Assembly (NCBI GenBank): GCA_002049455.2
Contig: KV918773.1
Span: 62,001 to 126,000 of the forward strand
Source of the DNA: Porphyra umbilicalis
Lineage: Eukaryota > Rhodophyta > Bangiophyceae > Bangiales > Bangiaceae
Reading direction: 5' to 3'
DNA length: 64,000 bases
Below, piece by piece: positions 10,800 to 24,224 of this stretch. Position 1 is the stretch's first letter; each line of letters begins with the position of its first letter. The notes under the pieces were generated by a model, which was not told where the DNA came from, ran no database searches, and saw only the letters and a program-made list of their open reading frames with translations. The position numbers and the translations under genes were made by a program.

Positions 10800-12340
10800 T
10801 CTGCATTAGCAGCATGGCCGTACGCTGGGCGTTTGTGAGGGTCCAAACATGTGAAGGAAGGGTTTTTCCCTGGTTTAGATGGCATGAAACGGGGGGTCTG
10901 TTCTTCAGACGAGCAGGAAACTAGAATGCAAGCTGCATTTGACAGCGTCGAGTAAGGAATTGAGAGCGTTATTGGTGGAACCTGCTCTGAGATGCTTCAG
11001 ACGGTGCTTTTGTTAATCAAATGTTTGAACGCACAGAAGAGGGCCCGAATCGGGGCCAGCCGAGACGCGTGGAATGTGGTGTGACGGCGGCTCGCAGTGA
11101 CTGAGGCGGGCAGTCGCGAGTGGCGTGACTCAGCTGCCCGTGCGATGCTGTGCGCGAGCCTCTGACGAGGAGAGGGCAGCGCCGTGCATCGCCGGAAATC
11201 GGGTGCCCTCGAGCGAACGATCGTTTTTGTCCGCTTCTCGTTCGGATTGCATCCACCGGACGAATCGACTTTCCTTAGTCTCAGAGATCGGCAGTCGTCC
11301 GGTGAGACGAGCGGCCGAACGAAAGGCCTTTCGTCCGGATAAACGTTGGTGCCCAAAACACAGCTCGTCACCCTCCTGATAATACTTCTTCCTGTGCTAC
11401 AATTTCTCTTTTGATGATGACGACTAAGACTGCTGAGCTAACGACTCCGGTCCTCCGCGTCTGCACCTTCCCACCTCCCGCCGTCCCCCTCCCCGCCGTC
11501 CCCGTCCCCACCGTCCCCCTCCCCGCCGTCCCCCTCCCCGCCGTCCCCCTCCCCGCCGTCCCCAACCCCGCCGTCCCCCTCCCCGTCGTCTCCCTCCCCG
11601 CCGTCCCCCTCTCCGCCGTCCGCCTTTCCGCCGTCCCCCTCTTTGCCGTCCTCTTCCCCGCCGTCGACCTCCCCGCCGTACGCCTCCCCGCCGTCCCCAA
11701 CCCCGCCGTCCCCCTTCCCGCCGTCCCCCCCCTCACCTTGCTCCTCGCTCCTCACGCCTCAACTCTTCACACTTCCCTGCACTTGCCCCTTCTTAAACAC
11801 GTCCAGACCGCGTCCTTTTCGACCTTTCGTCCCCCGCCCACCGCTGCCCCCCACCCCACCGACGCCGCTGTCCTCCTCCACGTCCACCGCTGTCGACGTT
11901 CGCAGCCACTGCCGCTCCCCCGCGTCGTAAAACGTGAATCTCCACAGTATCCTCCATCTCTTGTCCGCTGCTGCCGCCCCAGATGCAGAAAGGCTCTTTC
12001 GGAAGCATGGCAACCAGAGTGCCTGAGTGTCGACCAGGGGAGGACGGCGGACATGGAATAGTTGGCCCAGGCAAGGACTGCCCTGTCAGTAAGATGTGTC
12101 GGTTGCTCTCGTAGAGCTCGCCCCTCTTCTGCAACTTCCACTCCAGACCGGCACACCTCTTCTTGAGGGTTGCAAGTTTACGGTGAGCTCATCCGCTGAA
12201 GGTTTAATTTCAGTATAACTATACAAAGGCTGACAGTATAGGTTTAGTAAGACTTATGCGTTTCGCGTTCCAATGCATATCAAAAAACAGTGCGAATGTT
12301 TCGCCTGGCGATCTGCTCTTTCACCGGCAATGGCATGAGC
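10800..12340. other. No gene apart from the minisatellite
   Basis: Flanks of the minisatellite. I see no domain, splice pattern or LTR terminus. Weak minus-strand frames at 10997-11371 and 11767-12156 have no supporting features. Confidence 0.4.
11476..11735. repeat. 15-bp minisatellite
   Basis: About 17 copies of a CCGCCGTCCCCCTCC-like unit. The plus strand reads Pro-Ala-Val-Pro-Leu repeats in the frame from 11411 to 12061. The minus strand is open in two frames (Gly/Asp/Glu and Thr/Ala/Gly/Arg repeats). Units vary mainly by single substitutions. Coding use is unproven. Confidence 0.85.
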
Positions 12341-12344
12341 TTAC

Positions 12345-12480
12345 GGTGGCGCTGGGGGCAATGTCAGGCAGCCGCTTCTCAGGGGGGGGGGGAGCTGCAG
12401 GCAATCGTCAGAACAGTGGACACTTGAACGGGAGCCTGAACGGGGGTCCCGTTTAAAAAGCCCTTGAACGGGAGGTTTCC
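12345..12480. repeat. Palindromic dispersed repeat, left copy
   Basis: Contains CAATGTCAGGCAGCCGCTTC, a G10 run and CCTGAACGGG/CCCGTTT hairpin arms. A related sequence occurs at 26330-26465, similar in direct orientation for the first block and in inverted orientation for the CAGAACA-TGG ... ACGGGAG block. The two flank the Harbinger-like genes. Confidence 0.45.
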
Positions 12481-12849
12481 ATTCCAGGCGTCTGCGCTGT
12501 AAAGGCGTGTCCAGCAATGGATCCAACCTTCCAAAAATCCAAACGTGGCGTAACGTGGCACCGTTTGGCCAACCGGGCTTTGGTGGCTAGGTCGAGCTCC
12601 AAAACTAGAGTGTGACGGTCCAAAAATAGACCCTCCTCACTTATTTTAGTCATCTAGTCGGTCTCGTGCGGGGCTCGTGCGATCGCTTAGGTTTGGAGCT
12701 TCAAACGCAGCGAAACGGCACCAGAGGTCCAAACAGGCCCGTTTGGAGGGGCTCCAAAGCGCTCCGCCAAAACATGGCTCCAAACGTGGCCTTGCAACCC
12801 CAACAGGATGCCTGCCCCGTGGCATGCAGACACCATCGAGTGACACACC

Positions 12850-14101
12850 TTGAATAGAGAGCTTTTCAAACGACCTGAGACGATCGACTCTAAATTGCAC
12901 GAAAGGCGAATGAAGTACGAGCGGCGGAGCTTCTCCGATCGAGCGATCGCAGCTCAGTCAGCACACGGGCAGTGCGGGTCATGCTGTGCGCTGTCGTCGT
13001 CGCGACCAGCGGCGACGGCTGTCGATGTCGTCGCGCCCATCGTCATCGCGCCCATCGTCGTCGTGCCCGTTGTGGCTTCGCCCGTCGTTAAGACGTGCAT
13101 TGGCAGTTGGAACCCCGAGGCGCACGCTGCCGTCTGGTCCTTCCCCACCGTCATGGTGTAGAGGAGCAAGTGGACCGCGGGCGAGAAGGCATCCATTTCC
13201 AATTCCTTTATTGCGAGGTCCGAGAGGGCTGACGTGGGGACGAACATGAGATCCGCCCAAAGTTTGGAGGAAATTCGTGTTGACATGTTGGCGCGCCGCA
13301 CACAGTACCCAGAGACGATGAATGACGCTGGATACAGGCACTTGCGCAGCGTTGCCGCCGTACGAAGCCGATGGCTGGACGTGATCTCACCCGAGTGTGC
13401 CAACCTGAGTGCATGTAACACGGTTATCGCTCGGCAACACAAAACCGGATGCACCGATGAGGACCTGACGAATATGGTTATCGCAAGCTCTAACCATCTG
13501 ACCTATATTCCTGATGCTCCCTCCTTCTGTGGTGTTTTCGCCTAATTGTCGTCTTGAAAAATTCTGCGCCACCATCCCCGCTTTCTTGCTGTGTTTTCGA
13601 CCCCCCCATACACAAGTCCCGCTCGCTCCAGGTCGTCTGTCGACGGGGCTCCCGGGACCAGTGCCGACGGGGTCGAAGCGGAGCAAGGACCAGGCCGGTC
13701 TACTCGCCGCCTCCGCATCTTCAGCCGAGCGCGTGAAAGAAATGGCTCAAGCATCCTACAGCAAGGGTCAAACGCTAAAAAATATGAAACGTTCTACGTT
13801 TTTTAAGACGAGCGCAATCCGTAACACGCAGGCGGCGCGGGACTTCCAGAAATGCACGGCTGCGCAAATGCTTGCGGAGATAACAGAGGAGGATCGGCGG
13901 GCCGCCGCCCGCCAGGCAGACGCCGTCGCTGAACGGGGCCGAGAAGAGGAAGGGGCACAGCGTTTGAAGAGCGCCCCGGACGCCGAGGCGGAGACGGCGG
14001 CGCGCCGCGCCGCCTCTTGCGCCGAGCGTCTGACGGCAAAGGCCACGGAGGAGGCTGAGGCGGCTGCAAGAGTTAGCGCCGCGGCCGCCGACGGAAACTA
14101 G
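12850..14101 (+). pseudogene. Myb/SANT (NAM-associated)-like protein, Harbinger accessory ORF
   Basis: One frame runs from 12850 to about 13530 with a single TAG at 13159-13161. After it comes RSKWTAGEKASISNSF, typical of the trihelix/Myb-SANT-like start of NAM-associated proteins, followed by EEIRVDMLARR and RSRWLDVI. A GT-AG intron (about 13531 to about 13610) then leads to a second exon with GSKRSKDQAG, a basic linker also typical of that family, and an Ala/Arg/Glu coiled coil (13850-14098), ending in TAG. PIF/Harbinger transposons usually carry such a DNA-binding protein beside the transposase, and the transposase here lies tail-to-tail downstream. The start codon is uncertain. Function in transposon-end binding is inference. 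Confidence 0.5.
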
Positions 14102-14159
14102 GCGAGTGCCGTCGCCAACGCCGGCGCCAACGAGATGGGTCGGGGCGCGGTTGCACAAG

Positions 14160-15100
14160 AAGGCACGAGCGTTTTGGGCCGGGGGGGGGAGGGGTGACAA
14201 GAGACGCTAGGTGCCGCGGGGTTGAGGCGCATCGGTCCTGTGGGCGGCCGCACCCATGACGCCGGTGGGCACTTCGGCGGATGGGAGGATGTGGGGGGGG
14301 GGGGGCGGGATGCGCCAAGGAATGAAGGATGCCTCCCCTTTCGATGGCGAGGAGGCCCCTGTTACGGGCGGGCCTGCGAATTTTGGCGGATTGGCAGGCG
14401 CGCAGGGTCTTCAAGGCGGCAGGAGCAGCGGCGCGCCGCCGTCCGATGCCTGTATTCTTGAGTACCGTGGCGTTGGAGGTACTGCGCTTTCTAGTCGCCC
14501 AGACGCCTTCCCATGCTTCAACCGCGTGCCGGACTGGGGAGGCCGTGTCCCCGGCGCTCGCGAATTCGACGAGCCTGCCGCCGATGGACAATCCGGCCCG
14601 AAGGTGGGGGGGGAAGGCGGGGCGAGAGGGGGGGGGGGTGGGGGATGCCAGAAGGCGCGGCCAAGGCGGCAGCGAGCATATCCGGCGTGGTGGCGCTGGT
14701 TGCGGCGGAGGCCTCGAGACCCTGCTGGGTGGTGTGGCCTGGCCGCGGACGCCCGCGTCAACAGCCCGCTCGGCTGCGGCAGCCGCTGTCGTCGCCGATG
14801 ACTTCCGTCGCTTCGCCGCCGCCTCGCCGCGCAACGGCGGCGGCTCCGCCGCCACCGTCGCGCGGCGAGGTGGCGGCGACACAACGAACATCGCCGGCGA
14901 CAACACCGCCGACCTCGACCGCTCGAGCTGCCGGGGTGCCTGGGCGCCGGCGCGCCATCACGTGCCGCTGCGGCCGGCGGCGGCGGCGGCAGCGGCGCCG
15001 CGACGACGGCGCGCGGCGGCCGGGGGTGCTGCTTGCGGTGGGGGGGGGGGGGGCTGTGGCGGCAAGTCGGCGCCTCTGTGTTGGTGGTAAGAGTGGTTTG
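14160..15100. other. GC-rich island between the Harbinger genes
   Basis: Poly-G runs and CGG/GCC repeats hold several frames open on both strands. No domain is recognisable. It sits between the Myb-like gene and the transposase 3' end, so it may be a filled-in or amplified part of the transposon. Confidence 0.4.
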
Positions 15101-15239
15101 CCTTGCATTCGTTTGTTTGCTTATTGTGGTGGCTTGCGTCTCAGAGAGCGTGTGTTTGTCAAGGGGGTGTAGACGGAGTTGGCTAATGTGTTTGCTTTCA
15201 ATGGTATGTTCAGTCGAGTGTTTTACGGCATGCAATGGG

Positions 15240-15708
15240 TCGGCTTGAAGTAGATCATGTTTCAGGGTTATGCGAAGCCTCCGGATGTGCTCCATAAGGT
15301 CATGGTTGAAAGAGTCGTGCTCAGAAGTGCTCATGACGCGGCTGCGCGCGGCTTGCATATCTTTAAAACGTCCCTCTGGATCGTAGGGAGCCAACGCCCC
15401 GGGCTGTACCCCTCTCCCTTCAGCCTTCTCATCTCCAGTAGGTCCACCACCTTGCTCTGGCGCACCGCCGTGCGCACCTGTATCAACAGTCGATTAGGGC
15501 GTACAAGACTCGGAGCGCCTCCCTGTGTGTATAATGAAAGAGAATGTCGACCAGAGACAAGTTTCCAAAGCAGGGTACATGTGAGCACGAGCAAGAAAAT
15601 GAAAAGAACGAATAGAGGGCAGGGACGAAACGAGAAAATGAGAAGGGCAGCACGACACATACCATATTGAGGGACGGCAGGCTCCTCGCGGCGGTGAGAG
15701 ACTCCTAT
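15240..15708 (-). pseudogene. PIF/Harbinger transposase, 3' part
   Basis: Minus-strand continuation of the transposase beyond the gypsy-1 insertion. Reading leftward from 15708, GVSHRREEPAVPQY continues the frame that stops at 24618, then a GTATGT donor and a possible intron (acceptor ACACAG near 15535). The last exon carries the C-terminal signature SEHDSFNHDLMEHI, resembling the family's DLxEHxW ending (about 15330-15270). The stop is uncertain because the frame stays open into the GC-rich island. Confidence 0.65.
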
Positions 15709-16101
15709 TGTAACATATCTCTGCTCCCAATTGGCAATTGGCCACGAGTAGCCCCCTTGACTGGCCGAATCCACGGACTTGTGTGACTCGGCTTGTGGCA
15801 CGCCCTTTGGGGGCTTACTTCCGCATTGTTTATTTTTTATTGCTTGTTTGCTTGCCTGTCTTATCTGTCTGCCGGCACTCATTACGATCGCTTGATCGGA
15901 TGGTCGATCGACCAGTGCCGTTGTTTCTATTAAACCACCGTGGGTCCGGGGTCGCCGTCGTGGGCACCACCCGGCTCCCCATCGGATGCCCTTCAACAAA
16001 AGGTCTTCTTCCTCGCCGCGACGGCGATAGAACTCGCTTTATTGCTTGGCTACGGTCGGTCTCAGTACACTGGTAATTGAACTAACGTTATTAATACCAC
16101 A
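15709..16101 (+). repeat. gypsy-1 5' LTR
   Basis: Begins TGTAACATATC and ends AATACCACA (TG...CA). It differs from the 3' LTR by TGTAAC/TGTAGC at the start and GATAGAA/GATGGAA near 16028, both transitions. Confidence 0.92.
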
Positions 16102-16103
16102 TT

Positions 16104-16122
16104 TGGTGGAGCAGCAGGGGAT
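16104..16122 (+). promoter_or_regulatory. gypsy-1 primer-binding site
   Basis: TGGTGGAGCAGCAGGGGAT starts two bases after the LTR. Its complement ends in CCA and reads like the acceptor stem and T-arm of a tRNA 3' end. The same site follows the gypsy-2 LTR at 53783. Confidence 0.75.
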
Positions 16123-16330
16123 ACCCTCGCCTTCATCGTGCCTCGCGGCGCGGTGTCCCCGAGAACTTTCTCGCTGCCTCGTGGCATTGTGACGGTGTCT
16201 ATACGGTCGCTTGGCGCGCGAAGCGTAAGCCATCGACTTGTGGTCGTGGTGCCGGGGGCATCACGGTTGAGATCTCCGACGTTGGCGCGCAGGGCGTAAG
16301 CCAAGTCGGAACACTTGTTCAGGTCCCAGT

Positions 16331-17977
16331 ATGTTTACTGGTGGTACCGGCGGCACTCGGCGAGCCAGAGACGGCAAGTTGCCATCTGGCTACCGGCCGC
16401 CGGGCGGGAGACAAGGCACTCCTGCCGCCTCCGACGCCCCAACGGACGGTGCTCCAACTCCTCCCATCCCTGCGGATCAAGCCGCCTCTGGGCAGATGCA
16501 GGTGGTGGAGAGCCTGAAGGCGGCCGTTGAAGCACTTCAGCGACGCCTAACGGCCCAAGAACAGACTAACGAGTCTCTGGCGCGAGCCAATGACAAGTTG
16601 GTCGACGACGTCGAGGCCCTGCGCAAGGTGGACTCCCATGAGGAGGAACGCCGTGTGGCTAAGTCTCGCCGCCAGTCGGGCGACAAGACCAAGGACGTCA
16701 AGAAGACGAGAAAGGTGATTAAGGACAGGTCCGTCCGCAAGGACGCTCCGGCTAACGCCGCGCTTTCCTCATCTTCCGACGATTCCGCTCCTGGGTCAAG
16801 CCCGACGTCGTCAGACGACGACAACCTTAACGCGACGGACACGTCCTCTTCGGACGATGGCCACGGGCCCCCACACCCGCCGTCGCCCCCAAGTGGGTCC
16901 TCGCCGAGCGAAAGCTCGAGCGAGTCGGACGCGGCCGCGCGCAAGCGCCCCGCGGCCCCCACCAAACGGAAGGAGCGACTTGAAAAAGCCGATAGGATCA
17001 AGGTGATCCGCCCGGCTAATAGCCGCTTCAAGACACTCCTGGATTACAGGACGTATTTTCTGATCCGCCGTCAACTGACGTATACGCCTAAAGAGGCACA
17101 GCGGTCCAACCGTCTCAACAAACGTTTGGACGGAGCGTTCCATGGGCAACAGCCATTCACGGGAGCCCTGCCCTTGGGCATCTTCACGTTCTTGACGACC
17201 TTTCGCCGCGCGTGCGACGCGGCTGGGCTGACGCACGGTCAAGCCCTTCCGCTTATGGTCTTTCGACTAGCCGGAAACGCCAAGATGGCCTTCTCCGGCG
17301 CGCTTAACAGCACCCTCGGACGTAAGCGTTACGCCATCCGTACCTACGGAGATGCCGTTAACTGGCTTCTTTCGAAGTATGCGACACACGCAACGATGGC
17401 TAACGCCTATCAAGACATCATTACGATGAAGCAACAAGACAACGACGCGCCCACGGCCTTTGGTCACCGCGTGGAAACGCAATGCGACATCCTGAACGGT
17501 TTGTTCGACATCCAAGACGTTAAGGACGTCTTCATCACTGTTCTTTCGGACCTTGTGCAAGCGCACGTCCGGGTACTGAACGACCAGTTCCGCGACCGAA
17601 CCCTGTCCGAGACGGTCGCCACCGCCCAGATGTACTGGGACGGCACCAACAAGTTGCGTTTGCAACTCAAGATTACCCGCCCAACGGCGATCAAAGTCGC
17701 TTACGCGACACAAGACCAGCGGACGACGACGGAACGACCGTTCACACCTGTTCGCACCCCGCCGCCCCCTCGGGCCGCCGTCCCTCAAGCCGATCGGGCT
17801 GACATCTGTTACAACTGTAACAAGCCGGGGCACTTCGCCGCACAGTGTGCCGAGCCTTATCGCCCTCGCGAGCGTCGGCAACCGCCTATCGGCGTTCATG
17901 CCCTTGCCGACGGTAACTTCGAGGAAGACGAGGTCGAGCATCCGGCCGACGCCGTGGACGACTCGAAAAACGTCTAG
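16331..17977 (+). CDS. gypsy-1 Gag
   Basis: Intact 548-residue structural protein that packages the element RNA in cytoplasmic particles. The N-terminus is Gly/Pro-rich. A Glu-rich coiled coil (about residues 60-100: LKAAVEALQRRLTAQEQ) precedes a Lys/Arg stretch, a Ser/Asp-rich low-complexity region (about 140-210), a capsid-like core starting at RFKTLLDYRTYFLIRRQL (about 235), and a CCHC knuckle ICYNCNKPGHFAAQC (about 495). ATG 16331 is chosen because it follows the leader about 230 bp after the primer site, as in gypsy-2. It ends with TAG 17975-17977, overlapped by the pol frame one base back. Confidence 0.85.
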   Translation: MFTGGTGGTRRARDGKLPSGYRPPGGRQGTPAASDAPTDGAPTPPIPADQAASGQMQVVESLKAAVEALQRRLTAQEQTNESLARANDKLVDDVEALRKVDSHEEERRVAKSRRQSGDKTKDVKKTRKVIKDRSVRKDAPANAALSSSSDDSAPGSSPTSSDDDNLNATDTSSSDDGHGPPHPPSPPSGSSPSESSSESDAAARKRPAAPTKRKERLEKADRIKVIRPANSRFKTLLDYRTYFLIRRQLTYTPKEAQRSNRLNKRLDGAFHGQQPFTGALPLGIFTFLTTFRRACDAAGLTHGQALPLMVFRLAGNAKMAFSGALNSTLGRKRYAIRTYGDAVNWLLSKYATHATMANAYQDIITMKQQDNDAPTAFGHRVETQCDILNGLFDIQDVKDVFITVLSDLVQAHVRVLNDQFRDRTLSETVATAQMYWDGTNKLRLQLKITRPTAIKVAYATQDQRTTTERPFTPVRTPPPPRAAVPQADRADICYNCNKPGHFAAQCAEPYRPRERRQPPIGVHALADGNFEEDEVEHPADAVDDSKNV

Positions 17978-17982
17978 GCCGG

Positions 17983-20900
17983 GTGCCCAACTTGGGGTTG
18001 CCCGGCGGAACGCGAAAGCGTACGGTGACAAGACTCTTACGTCGTGCCCTTCGGCACTATGAGATCGCAGCCACGTTAGGCCCATGCCTGCGCGTAATGC
18101 GAAGTTGCCGCCCTGTCTTAGACACGGGCGCCGGGGTGAACATAGTGCGAACTAGTGTTCTCCCTTCGAACTGGATGGCTTACGCCGAAGAGTTGACTAC
18201 GCTTCCGCGCATCCGAGATGCGAACAACAATCGTCTTGTGACGAAGTATGCCATACATCTGTATGTAGACACCGGAGGTGTGCGTCTATTTGACCGATTC
18301 CTCGTTGCCGACAACTTGTCAGTCCCGTGCATTCTTGGCACCGAGTTCATTGAACAGAACATCGAGGGCATTCTGCCGCGCTTGCGCAAGATCGTCTGGC
18401 AAGAGCACGTGCGATGCACGGAAGAGCAACCTCGGCCAACGCCGATCTTAGCTTGTCTTAACGACAGCGCGTGGGACCGCCACAGGCAAGATAAACCCGC
18501 TCGGGCTCGAGCCTGCAAACAGAAGCGTGTCAACGGACACAAGGAGGAGTGGATCATGGCCACGTGCGACACGCCTGGTATGGTAACCATCACGCCGAAC
18601 ATTCGGTTGTGCCGACACAAGTCCATGGAGGTCGCCCGCGGCATCGCCATCGTCAAACCGGACGAACCATTCCTGGTCAAGTTATGCAACTTCGGCAAGG
18701 ACCAAGTCATTGTTCGCAAGAACTCTACCTTGGGGTTTGCAGAACCCTACCAAGGGCCGATGCTCTCCGCCGTCTTGGATGACAACACCCCAAAGGGTGG
18801 AACCGATAACTCATCGGACGACGCGAGTCGTGACCCACTCGAGGACCTCGACCTCAGCGAGGCCCCCGAGTACCTGCACAAGCAGATTCGAGACATGCTG
18901 AAGACGCATTCGTCTATGTGGGATGGAACCCTTGGCGTCATCCGTGCTACGGAGCACGCCATCGTCACTCCTCCCGACGCTCTGCCCATACGGGCCCAAC
19001 CCTACCGGACCGGGCCGTTCAAACGGCAGATCATCGCTGATCAGATCAACAAGATGTTGAAGCTCAACGTCATTGCCCCTAGCCATAGTGCTTGGGCAAG
19101 CCCCGTGGTAATTGTACCAAAGAAGAACGGCAAAGCCCGGTTCTGTGTCGACAATCGTCGGTCTAACAACATCACCAAGAAGGATGCTTATCCATTGCCT
19201 CGGATGGAGGACTGCCTCGACTCCTTGGGAGATGCCCAGGTGTTCACGTCCCTCGACTGCACCGCGGGGTACTGGCAAGTACCCTTACGCAAGGACGACC
19301 AAGAGGAGACGGCATTCACAACGCACTGTGGCATATACCACTGGTTATCCATGCCTTTCGGCTTGACCAACGCGCCCGCTACCTTTCAGCGCGCGTTGGA
19401 TATTATCCTCTCGGGTTTGAAGTGGCAGATATGCCTCGTCTACTTCGACGATGTCATCATCTTCTCCGCAAACGCGGAACAACACGTCAGAGACGTTGAC
19501 ACGGTTCTTCACCGTCTCCGCGAAGCCGGGGTCACCCTCAACTTGGAAAAGTGCACGTGGTTCTCCGATGAGGTCCAGTACCTAGGACACATTGTCCGCC
19601 CCGGGCAACTGCACGTGCACAACAAGAACGTGGATGCTCTGCAGCATGCCAAGTTCCCAACCACAAAGACCCAGCTGAAAAGCTTCTTGGGCATGTGCAA
19701 CGTCTATCGACGGTTTGTCAAAGACTTTGCCAAACAAGCAAAGCCCCTGAACGCCCTGACTAGGGCCGAGATCCCACCGGATTTACCACCACCGACGGAA
19801 GTGGCTATCGCCGCCTTCGAGGACCTTCGCAACGCACTGTGGTGCCCACCGGTACTTGCCTTGCCGAAGGCCAATCGGAAACTCGTCGTTGACGTGGACG
19901 CATGCGCCGACCAAGTTGGTTGTACCCTCCTCCAAGAGGAGCCGGGCGAACTGCTTCACCCTGTCGGGTATTGGAGCCGAGGACTCACTGCTGCAGAGCA
20001 AAACTACTCCACCACGGAGCGAGAATGCGTCGGCGTCGTGTGGGCTGTCCTCAAGTTGAGGCACTTCCTCGACGGACAACGGTTCCTAATCCGAACGGAT
20101 CACCAAGCACTTAGCTGGATCTACAGCACGACCGACTCAAGCGGACGCTTGATGCGATGGCGACTTCGCCTCTCCGAATACACATTCGATATGGTTTATA
20201 AACCAGGTGCATCGCACCACTTGCCCGACTTCCTGTCGCGCGCCTCTACGGTGGCGCCGCCAGAAGATATCCACGATGATATACCTTGTCTGGCGTTGGC
20301 CGAGACGGCCAACGGCTTAAGAACGGGGAGGTACATGGGTACCGACACACCGGAACCGGTGGAGTTCGACGATGTTGTCGAAGCACAACAAACAGACGAC
20401 TTTTGCGTCGAGATGTCCACTCGCGTGGAGCGCGGAACGGCCAAGGCCTTCTTCCGCGATGAGCACCACGCTCTGTACCGCCGTGCGCCTTACGGCAATC
20501 AACTGGTTATTCCAAAGTCGCTACGCGAACGTGTGTTGACCCTCGAGCACCACGCAACCGTGGCTGCCCATCCTGGTATGAACCGGATGTACTACACAAT
20601 GCGAAAGGCATACTAGTGGCCTTCAATGGTGACGGATATTCATTCGACCATCACCAAATGCACAACGTGTGCACAAAACCACCTCGCCTTGCGGCGACAC
20701 ACCACGCCCTTGAACCTGTTCCAGGCTACCGAGCCTCTTACGGAGCTATCCGTTGACATCTTTGGGCCCATCCCGGCCTCCAAGAAGGGCAACCGCTTCA
20801 TCTTGGTTATCACCGACCGCTTCGCCAAGCTCACCAAGTGCGTCGCCTTGCGGCGAATCACGGCCATGTCCGTGGCGTCAGCCATCATCGACGCGTGGGT

Positions 20901-22434
20901 GTCAGCCTACGGGCCACCGGACCGGATCCTATCGGACCAAGGGCCCCAGTTCATGTCGAACTTCTTCATCGCTGTGATGAAAATGCTTGGCATTGAAACG
21001 GTTCGCACCACGGCGTATGATCCCCAAACCAATGGGCAAGTTGAACGGTACAACCGTACCATGGCTACGCAGCTGCGACACTACGTCGCCGACGACCCAT
21101 CACGATGGGATGAGCTACTGCCGGTAATCACCATGGCGTATAATAGCCAACCACATCGGTCGACGGGCATCGCCCCATTTGAGCTTGTTATCCCAAGGCG
21201 GATCCCCAACCTCACGGTTCGCAACTTGCCCCCGGGCACTCCGCTTACCAATAAGGGCACGCTCAAGGATGGGTCACCCCTAGCTCGCAAGCGCGAGTTC
21301 ATGGCCCGCCTGCGAAAGCAGATCCCCATCGTTGTCGAGGCCTTGCGTAAGACGCAACAACGTTACAAACGTAACTTCGACCATCGGGTCGTAACCCGCA
21401 ATGCGGACGTCAAGATCGGCGACTACGTATACACGACCAACCACGATCGGCAAAACAAGCTGCAAAGCAAAGCCATTGGCCCCTTCGTGGTCGTCGACGC
21501 GGATGCGGACGCCTCCACGTTTGTCATCGACATTGACGGCGAGGAGAAACGCGTCAGCAGTGACCATGTCACCCCAGCTCCTCGTCCATCGACGACGGAC
21601 AAGGTTCCACACCCCTTCCTAGATGGTCTAGACCAACGCAAGTCAACCCCGGCAACTGCCGATGAGTATGTGATCGACGAACTCCTAGGCTTACGCCAGA
21701 CGGGTGACAGCAATAGCGCTAAGGTGCGCTGGTTCGACTACGGGTCGAAAGACGACACCTGGGAACCCCTGGAGAACCTCCCCCGCAACCTGGTGGTACG
21801 CTTCCTTCGACAGAAGAAGAAGCATGTACCGGGGTACGAGTGGCAAACGCCAACGCGACAAAGTCGCCGACAGGCCGGGCTCACAACCGTGGCCAACATC
21901 CTCATGGACTCCACGTGGATGCCCACTATCCAACATGTCCATGTTACCGGTGACGGAGATATCCATGCCGATGTCTCTTGGACAGAGTCAAGTACCGACG
22001 TTGCAATCAAGGAAGCAATTCCTGTGGCGTGGCTCAAGTCCACTCTGCCGTCCATGACGCGCAACTTTGCGTATGATCCCCAACTTGCCTTGCGGCATTT
22101 CTCTCGGCTGAACCGTGTCTACGGCCCGTACACTTATGTGAGGCCGAAATCCGCACAGGCGACACTCATCGGGAGCGATCCCCCCGTACCAGTGCTCCCC
22201 AACGGGTTTCTGGTACCTCCGGTGCAACACTTGGACTCAGTCCTTCGACGCTTGGTTACAACCACTGAGGAAGCAACCGTGGTAATACCACAATGGACCA
22301 ACACCAGTTGGTACGCTACTGCCATACGTGCATATTTCGAGTACGAAGTGCTTTTATCAGCAGACTCAAGGGATGCAAATACCACACCATGGGCCATGCT
22401 GGCATGCCACTTCCTTCATCGCTATCATGACTGA
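17983..22434 (+). CDS. gypsy-1 Pol (protease-RT-RNase H-integrase-chromodomain)
   Basis: Polyprotein in the -1 frame relative to Gag; the open frame reaches back into the end of gag. Domains: aspartic protease (DTGAGVN, about 18122), RT (FCVDNRR, MPFGLTNAP, catalytic YFDD about 19444), RNase H (DVDACAD, TEREC, TDHQAL, about 19890-20110), integrase zinc binding (HHATVAAHPG ... CTTC) and DDE core (DIFGP, SDQGPQF, NGQVERYN, 20755-21050), then a chromodomain (DELLGL ... VRWFDYGSKDDTWEP, about 21675-21770). A single TAG at 20614-20616 replaces the Tyr expected before WPSM. Beyond the chromodomain is an unusual extension of about 200 residues (21840-22431) that resembles the distal part of DIRS-type RNase H regions and the ORF at 57197-57862. 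Confidence 0.9.

Positions 22435-24224
<1,790 letters not shown>

Noticed and set aside
11476-11735. CRISPR array
   Set aside because: Units are contiguous 15-mers without spacers, in a eukaryotic context.
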